This document shows, piece by piece, positions 1-6,519 of a DNA stretch of 11,581 nt. How positions within the stretch are numbered: the stretch's first letter is position 1; the number at the start of each line of letters is the position of its first letter. The translations under genes were made by a program, and so were the position numbers. Location of the stretch: assembly GCA_000438015.1 (NCBI GenBank), contig FR901613.1, positions 37,120-48,700 of the forward strand, in the 5' to 3' direction. This stretch comes from Coraliomargarita sp. CAG:312 (lineage in GTDB: Bacteria; Verrucomicrobiota; Verrucomicrobiia; Opitutales; Intestinicryptomonadaceae). The notes beneath the pieces are model-generated. The model had not been told where the DNA came from and did not search any database. It saw only the letters and a program-made list of their open reading frames with translations.

Positions 1-1
1 C

Positions 2-418
2 AGCCATATGGAGGGCGGGGAGCGCCTCTGGGCTGTCAACGTAAAAGAAATCTTGGGGCGCGGCGGCAAAGTCAAATCTGCGAGCCTTGCGCATTGCGAT
101 TGGACAGAAGACGCTTCAGGGCACCCAAAATCCTTTTCAGAACGCGCCGGCGGAAGGTTTAAAATAGACGCCGACTTGATTCTTTTGAGCATGGGATTCA
201 TTGGAGTGCCGAAAAGCGGGCTTGTTGAAGGTCTTGGCATTGGCATGACTCCGCGCAATCTCATAGAAATAGACGGAAATTTTTCAACCTCGCGCAAGGG
301 GGTTTTTGCTTGCGGAGATTGCGTGTCGGGTCCGTCGCTAGTGGTTAGGGCTATATCTTCTGGAAGAAATTTGGCGAGTCGTGTTGACAGATATCTAAAA
401 AGTATCATAAAGCCATAG
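2..418 (+). CDS. gltD: Glutamate synthase (NADPH) small subunit, C-terminal fragment
   Basis: The gene enters from the left edge; about 138 C-terminal residues are present. The beta subunit of glutamate synthase is a cytoplasmic FAD/NAD(P)-binding oxidoreductase that passes electrons from NADPH to the large subunit, which makes glutamate from glutamine and 2-oxoglutarate. Visible hallmarks are the segment ADLILLSMGFIGVPKSGL, the short lead-in DGNFSTSRKGVFACGDC and the closing part GPSLVVRAISSGRNLA followed by VDRYL. This is the second half of the FAD domain (the G-x-F-x-x-GD motif) typical of the GltD C-terminus. The reading frame is already open at base 2, so the first in-window ATG (base 8) is not the real start. 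The stop is TAG at 416-418. The NifA-like gene starts 7 bp downstream on the same strand, so the two are probably cotranscribed. Related flavoproteins (PreT, dihydropyrimidine dehydrogenase N-terminal) share this fold, but the ending fits GltD best. Confidence 0.9.
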   Translation, partial: SHMEGGERLWAVNVKEILGRGGKVKSASLAHCDWTEDASGHPKSFSERAGGRFKIDADLILLSMGFIGVPKSGLVEGLGIGMTPRNLIEIDGNFSTSRKGVFACGDCVSGPSLVVRAISSGRNLASRVDRYLKSIIKP

Positions 419-425
419 TTAACAT

Positions 426-1955
426 ATGAGTTTGCATGTAGAAGTAGCCGTATTAAATAAAATCAGCCATCTGGTCGCGCGCAGAACGTCCATAACCGAA
501 ATGCTTCAGGAGGTTCTCAAAATTTTGCATGTGGAGATGGGATTGATTCGCGGCACCGTGACTCTCAGGGAAGGGGATGTTCTTGTAATAGAGGCGTCTG
601 AAGGCTTGAGCCGTTCGGAAATTGACCGCGGACTTTACCGCGTTGGAGAAGGCATAACCGGGTTGGTTGCCGCACAGGGCAAAGGACGAATCATACCAGA
701 TATCTCTAAGGAAAAAGGCTTTTTAAACAGGACAAAAGCGCGCGATAATCAAGTTGGGGTTGCGTTTGTATGCGTTCCGATAATTTACAAGGACGATGTG
801 ATCGGGACTTTAAGCATTGACAGGAAGGTTGGCCCAGACACCGATTTAAAGGCGGACTACCATCTTCTGGACACAATTGCCAATATCATGGCAGACGCAA
901 TATTTGCCGCCTATTCCGCCCACGAGGAGCGCGAAAAGCTGGAAAGCGAAAGCCGAGCCCTTAAGTTGGAGTTGGAAAATAAATTGCGCCCGACTGAAAT
1001 CATAGGCAACTGCAGCAATATGAAGAAAGTCTATTCCATGATTTCAAAGGTCGCCGCATCCAATGCGACTGTTCTCATAAGGGGAGAATCCGGAACCGGA
1101 AAGGAACTTGTCGCGAAAGCCATACAGAAGAATTCGTCGCGCGCAGACAAGCCTTTCATTGCAGTTAATTGCGCCGCTCTCCCGGAAGGCCTTATTGAAA
1201 GCGAACTTTTCGGACATGAGAAAGGCTCGTTTACGGGGGCCATAAACCGCAAAATCGGTTTGGCGGAACTCGCAAACACCGGAACATTGTTCCTCGACGA
1301 AATAGGAGATCTATCGCAGCCTATGCAGCTGAAACTCTTGCGCTTTATACAGGAGCATACATTCTACCGAGTTGGAGGAAACGAGGAACGCAAGGTTGAT
1401 GTCCGCATAATCGCGGCGACAAGCCGCAATTTGGAGGAAATGATTGCCAAGGGAGACTTCCGCGAGGACTTATACTACCGCCTAAATGTATTCCCAATTT
1501 ACATGCCGGCGCTGCGAAACAGAAAAAGCGACATTATTTTGCTGGCTGAATATTTTCTCAAGAAGTACTCGCAAATCCACAACAAGCCGATTCTCCGAAT
1601 ATCTACTCCCGCCATAAATATGATGACCACATACCATTGGCCCGGAAATGTTAGGGAGCTTGAGAATTGCATTGAGTACGCCGTTTTAAACACATCGGAT
1701 AATTTTATCAGCGGATACAACCTTCCGCCTTCATTGCAGACTGCGGAGGGAACGGAGACATCCATTATTTCTCCATCCCCTGAAAACGGGAATTACGAAT
1801 CGATGGTCGCGTCTTTTGAAAAAGAGTTGATTGTGGAGGCTCTTAAATTAAAACACGGCAATGCCAGCGCGGCAGCAAAGCATTTGGGGGCGACTCAGCG
1901 GGTAATATTGTACAAAATAAAGAAACTTGGAATAGACCCAAGCCTGTATAAGTAG
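426..1955 (+). CDS. NifA-like sigma-54-dependent transcriptional activator (GAF + AAA+ + Fis HTH)
   Basis: A 509-residue enhancer-binding protein that would use ATP hydrolysis to open sigma-54 promoters. Domains in order: an N-terminal GAF sensor at about 15-165, a short helical linker (165-188), an AAA+ sigma-54 interaction domain at about 192-425, and a Fis-type helix-turn-helix at about 462-503. Seen in the AAA+ part: Walker A GESGTGKE (220-227), the sigma-54-contacting loop as GSFTGA (267-272, a common variant of GAFTGA), Walker B TLFLDEIGDL (287-296), the arginine-finger segment REDLYYRLNVF (346-356) and the sensor 2 segment WPGNVRELEN (405-414). The HTH with TQRVILYKIKKLGID is of the NifA subgroup. 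There is no receiver domain, so it is not NtrC-like. Placement directly after gltD suggests control of nitrogen assimilation, possibly of gltBD itself; this is inference, as no nif gene is in the window. No clear Shine-Dalgarno precedes the ATG, so translation may be coupled to gltD. Confidence 0.9.
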   Translation: MSLHVEVAVLNKISHLVARRTSITEMLQEVLKILHVEMGLIRGTVTLREGDVLVIEASEGLSRSEIDRGLYRVGEGITGLVAAQGKGRIIPDISKEKGFLNRTKARDNQVGVAFVCVPIIYKDDVIGTLSIDRKVGPDTDLKADYHLLDTIANIMADAIFAAYSAHEEREKLESESRALKLELENKLRPTEIIGNCSNMKKVYSMISKVAASNATVLIRGESGTGKELVAKAIQKNSSRADKPFIAVNCAALPEGLIESELFGHEKGSFTGAINRKIGLAELANTGTLFLDEIGDLSQPMQLKLLRFIQEHTFYRVGGNEERKVDVRIIAATSRNLEEMIAKGDFREDLYYRLNVFPIYMPALRNRKSDIILLAEYFLKKYSQIHNKPILRISTPAINMMTTYHWPGNVRELENCIEYAVLNTSDNFISGYNLPPSLQTAEGTETSIISPSPENGNYESMVASFEKELIVEALKLKHGNASAAAKHLGATQRVILYKIKKLGIDPSLYK

Positions 1956-2359
1956 CAAGTCCAGCATGAAAGCCTTTAGGCTCCCGGAAAAATTTTTCCG
2001 ATTGGGGCGCAATTGTTGTCGCCGGAGCCGGTATGTTATTTGGCGGGCAGGAGAGTTTATTGGCAAATTCAGGCATGGCGCAGGGCATTAGTGGCGGAAA
2101 TTGCGTTGAGAAATTTTTTGCCCGCCTTCTTTTTCACTGTTCGCTTTATTTGCCTTCCTGCCTTGAAAGCAATTTGCTTTTTTGCATTTGCGCCGCAGTT
2201 TTGGCTTTTTGCATTTCCAGATATAACGATAAAAAACGCCTCGGCGAGAAAGGACTTTTTATTGTCTGCGCGGGCGCCATAAGAACGCAATGGCTTTGCA
2301 ATAGGAGAAGGCTTGGTTATTCTATGCTTGCTTCGAGCGATGGGAAAAGCAGAGTTGCC
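1956..2359. other. Convergent intergenic region without a supported gene
   Basis: These 404 bp lie between the 3' ends of the NifA-like gene and the thioesterase gene. Short open frames exist on both strands, but none has a ribosome-binding site, recognisable domain or credible composition; several are rich in Phe, Cys and Leu, which is typical of T-rich noncoding DNA. Visible structure includes a perfect 16-bp palindrome (1985-2000), a 7-bp-arm inverted repeat AAAGCAA-T-TTGCTTT at 2166-2180 followed by three more Ts, and an imperfect repeat of CTTTTTGCATTT at about 2178-2189 and 2205-2216. The region probably holds the transcription ends of the two converging operons. One plus frame around 2004-2100 reads smoothly as a hydrophobic, glycine-rich peptide, which may be a gene relic, but this is weak. 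Confidence 0.5.
1985..2000. repeat. Perfect 16-bp palindrome downstream of the NifA-like gene
   Basis: CGGAAAAATTTTTCCG reads identically on both strands and starts 30 bp after the regulator stop codon. A small hairpin AGCC-TTTA-GGCT (1971-1982) sits just before it. It could act as a crude terminator for the gltD-regulator transcript or as a protein-binding site. It has no loop and no following T-run, so it is not a textbook intrinsic terminator. Confidence 0.35.
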
Positions 2360-2728
2360 CTATTGAATGGAAGCTAAAAACTTTTCTCTGCCAACAATAA
2401 ATCTTACATGTTCGGATTTTCCTATTAGCGCGCCTTGCGAGTCTTTGGCTTCTATTTCAAAAAATAGTTTTTTTCCTTCCGCTTTAACGAGCGTTGCCGT
2501 GGCTGAGACGGTCTCCCCTATTTTTGATGGCCTTAGATGGGTGGCGCTTATAAATCCGCCCACTGTTGTTTCTCCGTCGGCAGCGATGTTCCTTGCCGCG
2601 AGCATTGCCGCATTCTCCATAAGAGCTATCATTGCTGGTGTCGCGAAAACTGGAATGTCGCCGGAGCCCATCCGTTCGGCAGTGTTGTTTTCATTTACTT
2701 TGCACGTTGAAGTATGTGATATTTGCAT
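2360..2728 (-). CDS. FlK-like hotdog-fold thioesterase
   Basis: A 122-residue single-domain protein of the hotdog superfamily, expected to hydrolyse an acyl-CoA thioester in the cytoplasm. The closest family I recognise is the FlK (fluoroacetyl-CoA thioesterase) type. The segment VFATPAMIALMENAAM followed by SATHLRPSKIGE and a terminal REKF matches that layout. The FlK catalytic triad Thr/Glu/His appears as Thr30, Glu38 and His64, with the same 8- and 26-residue spacing as in FlK from memory (42, 50, 76). I chose the ATG at 2726-2728 because the frame upstream of it overlaps queH and a purine-rich AAAAGG lies about 7 bases before it; a longer version would start at 2773. The gene begins 11 bases after the queH stop, so the two probably share a transcript. 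The natural substrate is unknown; fluoroacetate resistance should not be assumed. Confidence 0.85.
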   Translation of the reverse strand: MQISHTSTCKVNENNTAERMGSGDIPVFATPAMIALMENAAMLAARNIAADGETTVGGFISATHLRPSKIGETVSATATLVKAEGKKLFFEIEAKDSQGALIGKSEHVRFIVGREKFLASIQ

Positions 2729-2739
2729 GGGAACGCCTT

Positions 2740-3324
2740 TTAGGTTTTTCGAATGGAAAATTCGCATCCGCAATATTGTTGGTTATAGAAACCGTATTCT
2801 TTTAGCAATTCGTTGCGCCGCTCGTACAGGCCGCCCTTGCGCCAGTTTTGCGCCCAAAAAAATGTTTGCGGATATTTTTCCGAGGCTGCTTTCCCCGCCG
2901 AGTTTATTTGGGAAATGTCTTTCCAACGCGACGACGCAAGCGTTGTTGCGAAAACTTTAAAACCGTTTTCAGCCGCGTATTTTGCAGCGGCAAGAAGCCT
3001 CATTTCAAAACATTTCGAGCAGCGCGCCCCGCGTTCGGGCTCGCGTTCCAATCCCTTTACAAAGTCAATCCAAGTTTCGTGTCCGCAGTCTGCTTCTACG
3101 CATTCCAACCCGAGAGACTGGGCGTGCCTTAGGCTTTCATCGCGACGCTTTTCGTACTCTTGGCGCGGATATATATTTGGGTTGAAGTAGAAAAGCGTCG
3201 GGCGCGCAGAGTTAGCCAGAAGGCATTCGACAATTGCCGAGGAACACGGCGCGCAGCAGCAGTGCAGCAAAATTTTCTTCTCACCGAAAGGAATTTCTAA
3301 TTTTGGCGGATTAAAATTTTTCAC
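2740..3324 (-). CDS. queH: Epoxyqueuosine reductase QueH
   Basis: A 194-residue protein of the QueH (formerly DUF208) family, which catalyses the last step of queuosine synthesis, reducing epoxyqueuosine in the tRNA anticodon wobble position to queuosine. It is the non-cobalamin alternative to QueG. Seen here: the N-terminal cysteine cluster HCCCAPC (21-27), the tyrosine/proline segment FYFNPNIYP (45-53), RCSKCFEMRL (101-110), the conserved ATTLASSRWKD (126-136) and the C-terminal QQYCGCEFS (182-190). These cysteines are those expected to bind the iron-sulfur cluster and a second metal. The start is GTG (3322-3324), since the next in-frame ATG would remove the cysteine cluster. It begins 8 bases after the beta-helix gene stop and is followed 11 bases later by the thioesterase, so it sits in the middle of a three-gene run. 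No obvious functional link to either neighbour is visible. Confidence 0.93.
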   Translation of the reverse strand: MKNFNPPKLEIPFGEKKILLHCCCAPCSSAIVECLLANSARPTLFYFNPNIYPRQEYEKRRDESLRHAQSLGLECVEADCGHETWIDFVKGLEREPERGARCSKCFEMRLLAAAKYAAENGFKVFATTLASSRWKDISQINSAGKAASEKYPQTFFWAQNWRKGGLYERRNELLKEYGFYNQQYCGCEFSIRKT

Positions 3325-3332
3325 GGACTCGG

Positions 3333-5090
3333 CTACTTTACTATTATAACGGGATTGTCTTTATTCGGGCTTCTTGGAGAAGGCTCCCCTATGGTATTAT
3401 TTTTCAGCGTTACGTTGTCGGCGTACATTATGCGCAAGGCGGCTTTATTCCAGCCTTCGATGGTGTTGTTTTCAAGCCATATGTTTTTGCGCTGGGCGGG
3501 CGGCTGTTTTTGGTGCTCGCAAGCGAATACTATTGTGGCTGCTTTGGGGGATTCCTCGTAAGAACCGTAAAAACCGCAGTCTTTAAACAGCGTGTCGCGA
3601 ATTGTCACGTTTTCTGCCAGAAACCCTTCGGGCCATCCGGCTTCGTTGAATGCTGCAATGGCCTCGGCGCTTTGGGCTATGAATTTGCAGTTCTCAATCA
3701 GCACGTTCGAGGTTTTTAAGAATACTCCATATCGGAAATTGTCCTCAAAAACACAGTCTAATATGACTGTTCCCTTGCCGCGCGACACGTTGTATATGGT
3801 GGTCGATTTCATCTTGTCGAAACCAAGCGGAATTTCCGGAACGTCTTTGTCCAGCGTGATAGCGCCGGTTTTTTTGTCGAATCCTGCGACTTTTGCCCTA
3901 AATATTATTTTTCCGTCTCCTCCCGTAAATAATACCACATCGTCTCCGTTTTCAAACATGTCGGATGGAGTTTTTCTCGGAGGTTCGTTGTTCCGGACTT
4001 TTACGCCCGTTTTAAAAGTCCGCGCGCCAAGGCGTTCGTGAAGAAATATGCCGAGCTTATAGGTGTTCATCGTGTCGTCTCCTACCCCCTTGACATAGCA
4101 TTTCTCCATCCAGACGCCGTTTCGGTTGTTTGCCATGTGGAATCCGTCGGCGTTTGTGGAAAAAATTTCGCCCGCGGCTGGCTCTATGCGGCAATTTAGA
4201 AAATTTAAGTTTAAGCATCTGCTTCCTGCGAACGCCCCCGCATTGGACGAATTTATTATTATGTTTTGGCAAGTGAAGTTTTCGGCGGCGTATATAGATA
4301 CAGCGTTATTGCCATTGCGCGCTGAATTCCGCCAAAGCATGCCGGCTTTTGTTTTTGCCATCTGCTTGTCTCCGCGGTTGCTTATGTATATGCGGTACTT
4401 CCTTGCCTCCAGATGCTTGACTTTCCCCACGGAATAGTTCCCGTAGGTTCCGGGAGCGTGGCGCGGAGGATTTTTTTCGTCGAGAAAATAGCAGAAACTT
4501 GATTTTGCGGTGGAGGTGAACATTTCTTCGTCGGGAGTAGGATATCCGTCGAAGATTTCAACATCGACGTAGTTCATTGAGTCTTTCCCGGTATCTACCA
4601 CTTTCCCAAAAGACGCCGGGCGGATTGAATTGTCCAGAACTAGGTTGCGAATGATTGTATTTTTGCAGTTGTGCGAATATATAAACTTGTTTAGTGGCTT
4701 GTGCATCAGAATTTTTGCCCCGTTCCCGTCCAATACAAAGTTTTCCGCGCCGTCTATCCTAAGAGCCTGCGAGTTTCTGTCTCTATCACCAAAATCTATT
4801 ATGTCGTAAGTTCCTTTTTCAAGAAGCAGCTTTACGTTGCCGCGCTTTTTTAGAGTGTCTATGGCTTTTTGCAATGCGGCGCGGTCGCATTTGCCGTCGT
4901 CGGGAATCGCCCCAAAATCCGACGCCTTGACCACTGTTGGAGTATCTATTTCCCTGAGGGGTTCCGCGCGGGGGAAGTTGCCGTCTTTGGCTGAATACGG
5001 AAATGTGCCGGTTTCAGGCGGAACTGAATTTTGCGCGGGCAGAAATTGGGCGGAGAAAAGCGCTAGTAACAATGTCGAAATTTTTTTCAT
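3333..5090 (-). CDS. Secreted right-handed parallel beta-helix protein, GH110-like
   Basis: 585 residues with an N-terminal Sec signal (KK, then hydrophobic 5-17, ending near FLPAQ at 16-20). The mature part opens with VVKASDFGAIPDDGKCDRAA (53-72), the pectate-lyase/GH28-type entry strand, then a long series of Asn-rich beta-helix turns (for example NCKNTIIRNLVLDNS at 141-155, RCLNLNFLNCRIE at 291-303, NVLIENCKF at 462-470, NIWLENNTIEG at 536-546, NVTLKNNTIGE at 559-569). The stretch STNADGFHMA (311-320) and GVGDDTMNTY (335-344) corresponds to the DG(I/F)H and GDD motifs holding catalytic acids in beta-helix glycoside hydrolases, and the segment around FNEAGWPEGFLAENVTIRDT resembles GH110 alpha-1,3-galactosidases. 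Length also fits GH110 (about 600). It probably cleaves or binds a galactose- or uronic-acid-containing glycan outside the cytoplasm; the exact substrate cannot be read. It is first in a run with queH (8-base gap) and thioesterase. There is no clear Shine-Dalgarno before the ATG. Confidence 0.8.
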   Translation of the reverse strand: MKKISTLLLALFSAQFLPAQNSVPPETGTFPYSAKDGNFPRAEPLREIDTPTVVKASDFGAIPDDGKCDRAALQKAIDTLKKRGNVKLLLEKGTYDIIDFGDRDRNSQALRIDGAENFVLDGNGAKILMHKPLNKFIYSHNCKNTIIRNLVLDNSIRPASFGKVVDTGKDSMNYVDVEIFDGYPTPDEEMFTSTAKSSFCYFLDEKNPPRHAPGTYGNYSVGKVKHLEARKYRIYISNRGDKQMAKTKAGMLWRNSARNGNNAVSIYAAENFTCQNIIINSSNAGAFAGSRCLNLNFLNCRIEPAAGEIFSTNADGFHMANNRNGVWMEKCYVKGVGDDTMNTYKLGIFLHERLGARTFKTGVKVRNNEPPRKTPSDMFENGDDVVLFTGGDGKIIFRAKVAGFDKKTGAITLDKDVPEIPLGFDKMKSTTIYNVSRGKGTVILDCVFEDNFRYGVFLKTSNVLIENCKFIAQSAEAIAAFNEAGWPEGFLAENVTIRDTLFKDCGFYGSYEESPKAATIVFACEHQKQPPAQRKNIWLENNTIEGWNKAALRIMYADNVTLKNNTIGEPSPRSPNKDNPVIIVK

Positions 5091-5118
5091 AGTCTAATTG
5101 TCTTTGTACAGGTTGCCA

Positions 5119-5144
5119 TTTACACAATATTGTGACAGTGTAAA
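5119..5144 (-). promoter_or_regulatory. Candidate operator: nested palindromes upstream of the beta-helix gene
   Basis: A perfect 12-bp palindrome CACAATATTGTG (5123-5134) overlaps a second inverted repeat with 7-bp arms, TTTACAC (5119-5125) and GTGTAAA (5138-5144). The near edge is 28 bases from the beta-helix start codon, and the block lies between that start and the rpmA terminator, where a promoter for the beta-helix gene must sit. The geometry suits a dimeric transcription factor binding near -35/-10. No regulator gene is adjacent, and I see no convincing sigma-70 hexamer pair here. Confidence 0.5.
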
Positions 5145-5149
5145 AGAAA

Positions 5150-5187
5150 TAAAAAAAACGGCAAACATTTTGTTCGCCGTTTTTTTG
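5150..5187 (-). terminator. Intrinsic terminator of rplU-rpmA
   Basis: On the minus strand a GC core (GGC and GCC arms within ACGGC/GCCGT, one internal mismatch, then AAC/GTT, 5-base loop) is followed by a run of eight T, starting 18 bases past the rpmA stop. The plus strand also has a T-run, so the hairpin could work in both directions. It separates the ribosomal operon from the beta-helix gene, which therefore needs its own promoter. Confidence 0.85.
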
Positions 5188-5205
5188 CATAAATTCTTCG
5201 GATTT

Positions 5206-5454
5206 TTATTCTGATGCTACTACAGATACTTTTCTGTGCGCGCCGTCCCATTTTACAGTTCCGTCTTTGAGAGCGAAAAGAGTGTAGTCTCTGCCCATTC
5301 CAACGTTGTTTCCGGGATGAATTTTTGTGCCGCACTGGCGGATGATAATGTTGCCCGCCAATACAAATTCTCCGCCGAACTTCTTTACGCCGCGGCGTTT
5401 TGAAGTTGAATCGCGTCCGTTCTTGGCTGCGCCTTGTCCTTTTTTGTGTGCCAT
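5206..5454 (-). CDS. rpmA: 50S ribosomal protein L27
   Basis: 82 residues, normal for bacterial L27, a large-subunit protein whose N-terminal tail reaches the peptidyl transferase centre. It starts MAHKKGQGAAKNGRDSTSKRRGVK, the canonical N-terminus, followed by GNIIIRQCGTKIHPGNNVGMGRDYTLFAL and the usual KW...RKVSV ending. There is no cleaved N-terminal extension of the Firmicutes type. An AAGGG Shine-Dalgarno lies 8 bases before the ATG (5463-5467). It follows rplU by 15 bases, the usual rplU-rpmA order, and is closed by the terminator just downstream. The GTPase gene obg, often third in this operon, is absent here. Confidence 0.98.
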   Translation of the reverse strand: MAHKKGQGAAKNGRDSTSKRRGVKKFGGEFVLAGNIIIRQCGTKIHPGNNVGMGRDYTLFALKDGTVKWDGAHRKVSVVASE

Positions 5455-5469
5455 TAGTATAACCCTTTC

Positions 5470-5784
5470 TTACGCCTTTATGGCTTCTACTTTTATGACG
5501 GAAAGTTCCTGGCGATGCCCCTGCTTGCGCTGGTAACCCTTGCGGCGCTTTTTCTTGATTATTACCACTTTCTTTCCGCGCTTGTTTTCGAGGATTTTTG
5601 CGGAAACGCTCGCACCGTCAACATAGGGAGCGCCAAACTTGGCGTCCGCGCCTTCGCCGACCATAAGGACTTCCTTGATTTCCACTGTGTCGCCGGCTTT
5701 CGAATCTACGAAGCGGTTGACGAAAAGAATGTCCCCTTCTTTTACGGTGACCTGTTTTCCTTGGATTTTGATTGTCGCTTTCAT
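5470..5784 (-). CDS. rplU: 50S ribosomal protein L21
   Basis: 104 residues, the standard size for L21, a 23S-rRNA-binding large-subunit protein. It begins MKATIKIQGKQVTVKEGD, continues with VGEGADAKFGAPYVDGASVSAKI and ends with the basic stretch KKVVIIKKKRRKGYQRKQGHRQ and a short C-terminal IKVEAIKA, all typical of the family. The frame stays open 17 codons further upstream to an ATG at 5835, but the alignment with known L21 N-termini fixes the start at 5784. Only a weak AAGA precedes it. It is transcribed with rpmA. Confidence 0.97.
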   Translation of the reverse strand: MKATIKIQGKQVTVKEGDILFVNRFVDSKAGDTVEIKEVLMVGEGADAKFGAPYVDGASVSAKILENKRGKKVVIIKKKRRKGYQRKQGHRQELSVIKVEAIKA

Positions 5785-5808
5785 TGTCTTAAAATTATCG
5801 AAAAACGA

Positions 5809-5833
5809 GCAACTAAATATGTATTTAGTATGC
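5809..5833 (-). promoter_or_regulatory. Leader hairpin upstream of rplU
   Basis: An inverted repeat with perfect 8-bp arms (ACTAAATA / TATTTAGT) around a 2-base centre, extended by GCA/TGC with one bulged A. It begins 25 bases before the rplU start codon, inside the expected 5' leader. Ribosomal operons are often autoregulated through such leader structures, and L21 leaders are known in other phyla. Whether this one binds L21 is inference; its AT-rich stem could also be a DNA operator. Confidence 0.4.
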
Positions 5834-5893
5834 ACGCAAGCTTTTTTTTAATCTCTGCACAAATTCCCTATTTTGGAAATTTGTAAAACAACA

Positions 5894-5922
5894 TCTATCG
5901 CAGATATTTTTCCGCAATTCAA
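5894..5922 (-). promoter_or_regulatory. Candidate rplU promoter
   Basis: On the minus strand TTGAAT (5922-5917) and an extended -10 TGC-GATAGAT are separated by 17 bases between TTGAAT and GATAGA (5899-5894). It lies about 110 bases upstream of the rplU start and just after the terminator of the sigma/anti-sigma operon, so the leader hairpin would be transcribed. This is a match by eye only; other AT-rich hexamers exist nearby. Confidence 0.35.
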
Positions 5923-5971
5923 GTTTTTTTTAATTTTTTAGCTTATTTTTATAAAGATTGTGCATTGTTGT

Positions 5972-6001
5972 ATAAAAAATAAACCGCCTTCAAGGCGGTT
6001 T
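5972..6001 (-). terminator. Intrinsic terminator of the sigma/anti-sigma operon
   Basis: Minus strand: AAACCGCC and GGCGGTTT pair perfectly around the loop TTGAA, followed by ATTTTTTATA. It starts about 32 bases after the anti-sigma stop codon. The strong GC stem and T-run make this a clear Rho-independent terminator. Confidence 0.88.
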
Positions 6002-6033
6002 GCGCTAGATTGAATCCTATTAAGCTATTTAAG

Positions 6034-6519
6034 CTATTGCAATTCTTTGGAGCTCTTAGGCGAAAACTCTATTACTGTAAAGGCGTTTTCCATGTGGAAG
6101 TTGTTGCCTTTTCGGATATTTACATCGTAAGAGTCTATTTTCTCCAAGTGCTTTAAGCTGTTTATGCCAGTTTCATTTTCGTTTACGCCCTGGGTGTTTG
6201 TGGCAAAAGTATACTTTAACATTCCAAACGATAGCATTATTAATGCTGCAAGTTTGCTCCATTCAAGGCATTTTGAAAAAATTGGTTTTACGGCGCGAGA
6301 AGGTGCGGGGGCTGGAAGTTCCGCCAAATTTCTTAGGCGGCACTTCTTGCCGTATAGCTTGCAGGTCGCCATATGTATTTTGACAGATTCTTTTAACTTT
6401 TTCGCAGCCTCGGGGTCGCTTTTTACGCACTCAACGAGCGTCCGCAATTCGGCGTCGCTGGCTTCATTGTCTAGATAGAGGCTTACAAGTTCTTCGAATC
6501 TGTCGGGCGGCAGTTTCAT
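6034..6519 (-). CDS. Single-pass membrane anti-sigma factor
   Basis: 161 residues. The N-terminal half (about 5-60) is a helical anti-sigma domain of the type common in Planctomycetes/Verrucomicrobia: FEELVSLYLDNEASDAELRTLVECVKSDPEAAKKL. A hydrophobic helix at about 87-106 (WSKLAALIMLSFGMLKYTFA) would cross the inner membrane, leaving a short 55-residue Asn/Lys-rich tail in the periplasm. A zinc-type anti-sigma motif would be HxxxCxxC; here only His49-x3-Cys53 is present, with the next cysteine at 60, so a classical ZAS zinc site is doubtful. Its ATG overlaps the sigma factor stop by one base (TAATG on the minus strand), so the two are translationally coupled and made in fixed ratio. The periplasmic tail has no FecR-type sensor domain that I can recognise. 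The identification rests on architecture and on the neighbouring sigma gene. Confidence 0.78.
   Translation of the reverse strand: MKLPPDRFEELVSLYLDNEASDAELRTLVECVKSDPEAAKKLKESVKIHMATCKLYGKKCRLRNLAELPAPAPSRAVKPIFSKCLEWSKLAALIMLSFGMLKYTFATNTQGVNENETGINSLKHLEKIDSYDVNIRKGNNFHMENAFTVIEFSPKSSKELQ

Noticed and set aside
2060..2105. Possible sigma-54 (-24/-12) promoter in the convergent gap
   Set aside because: GG and GC doublets there are 8 or 9 bases apart rather than the required 10, and no gene follows on the plus strand.
2069..2290. Minus-strand Lys/Ala-rich 73-residue frame in the convergent gap
   Set aside because: It needs a TTG start, has no ribosome-binding site or family resemblance, and its basic content is the complement of Phe-rich T-tracts in noncoding DNA.
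2367..2960. 197-residue plus-strand open frame
   Set aside because: It lies antisense to the well-supported thioesterase and queH genes and has no domain signature.
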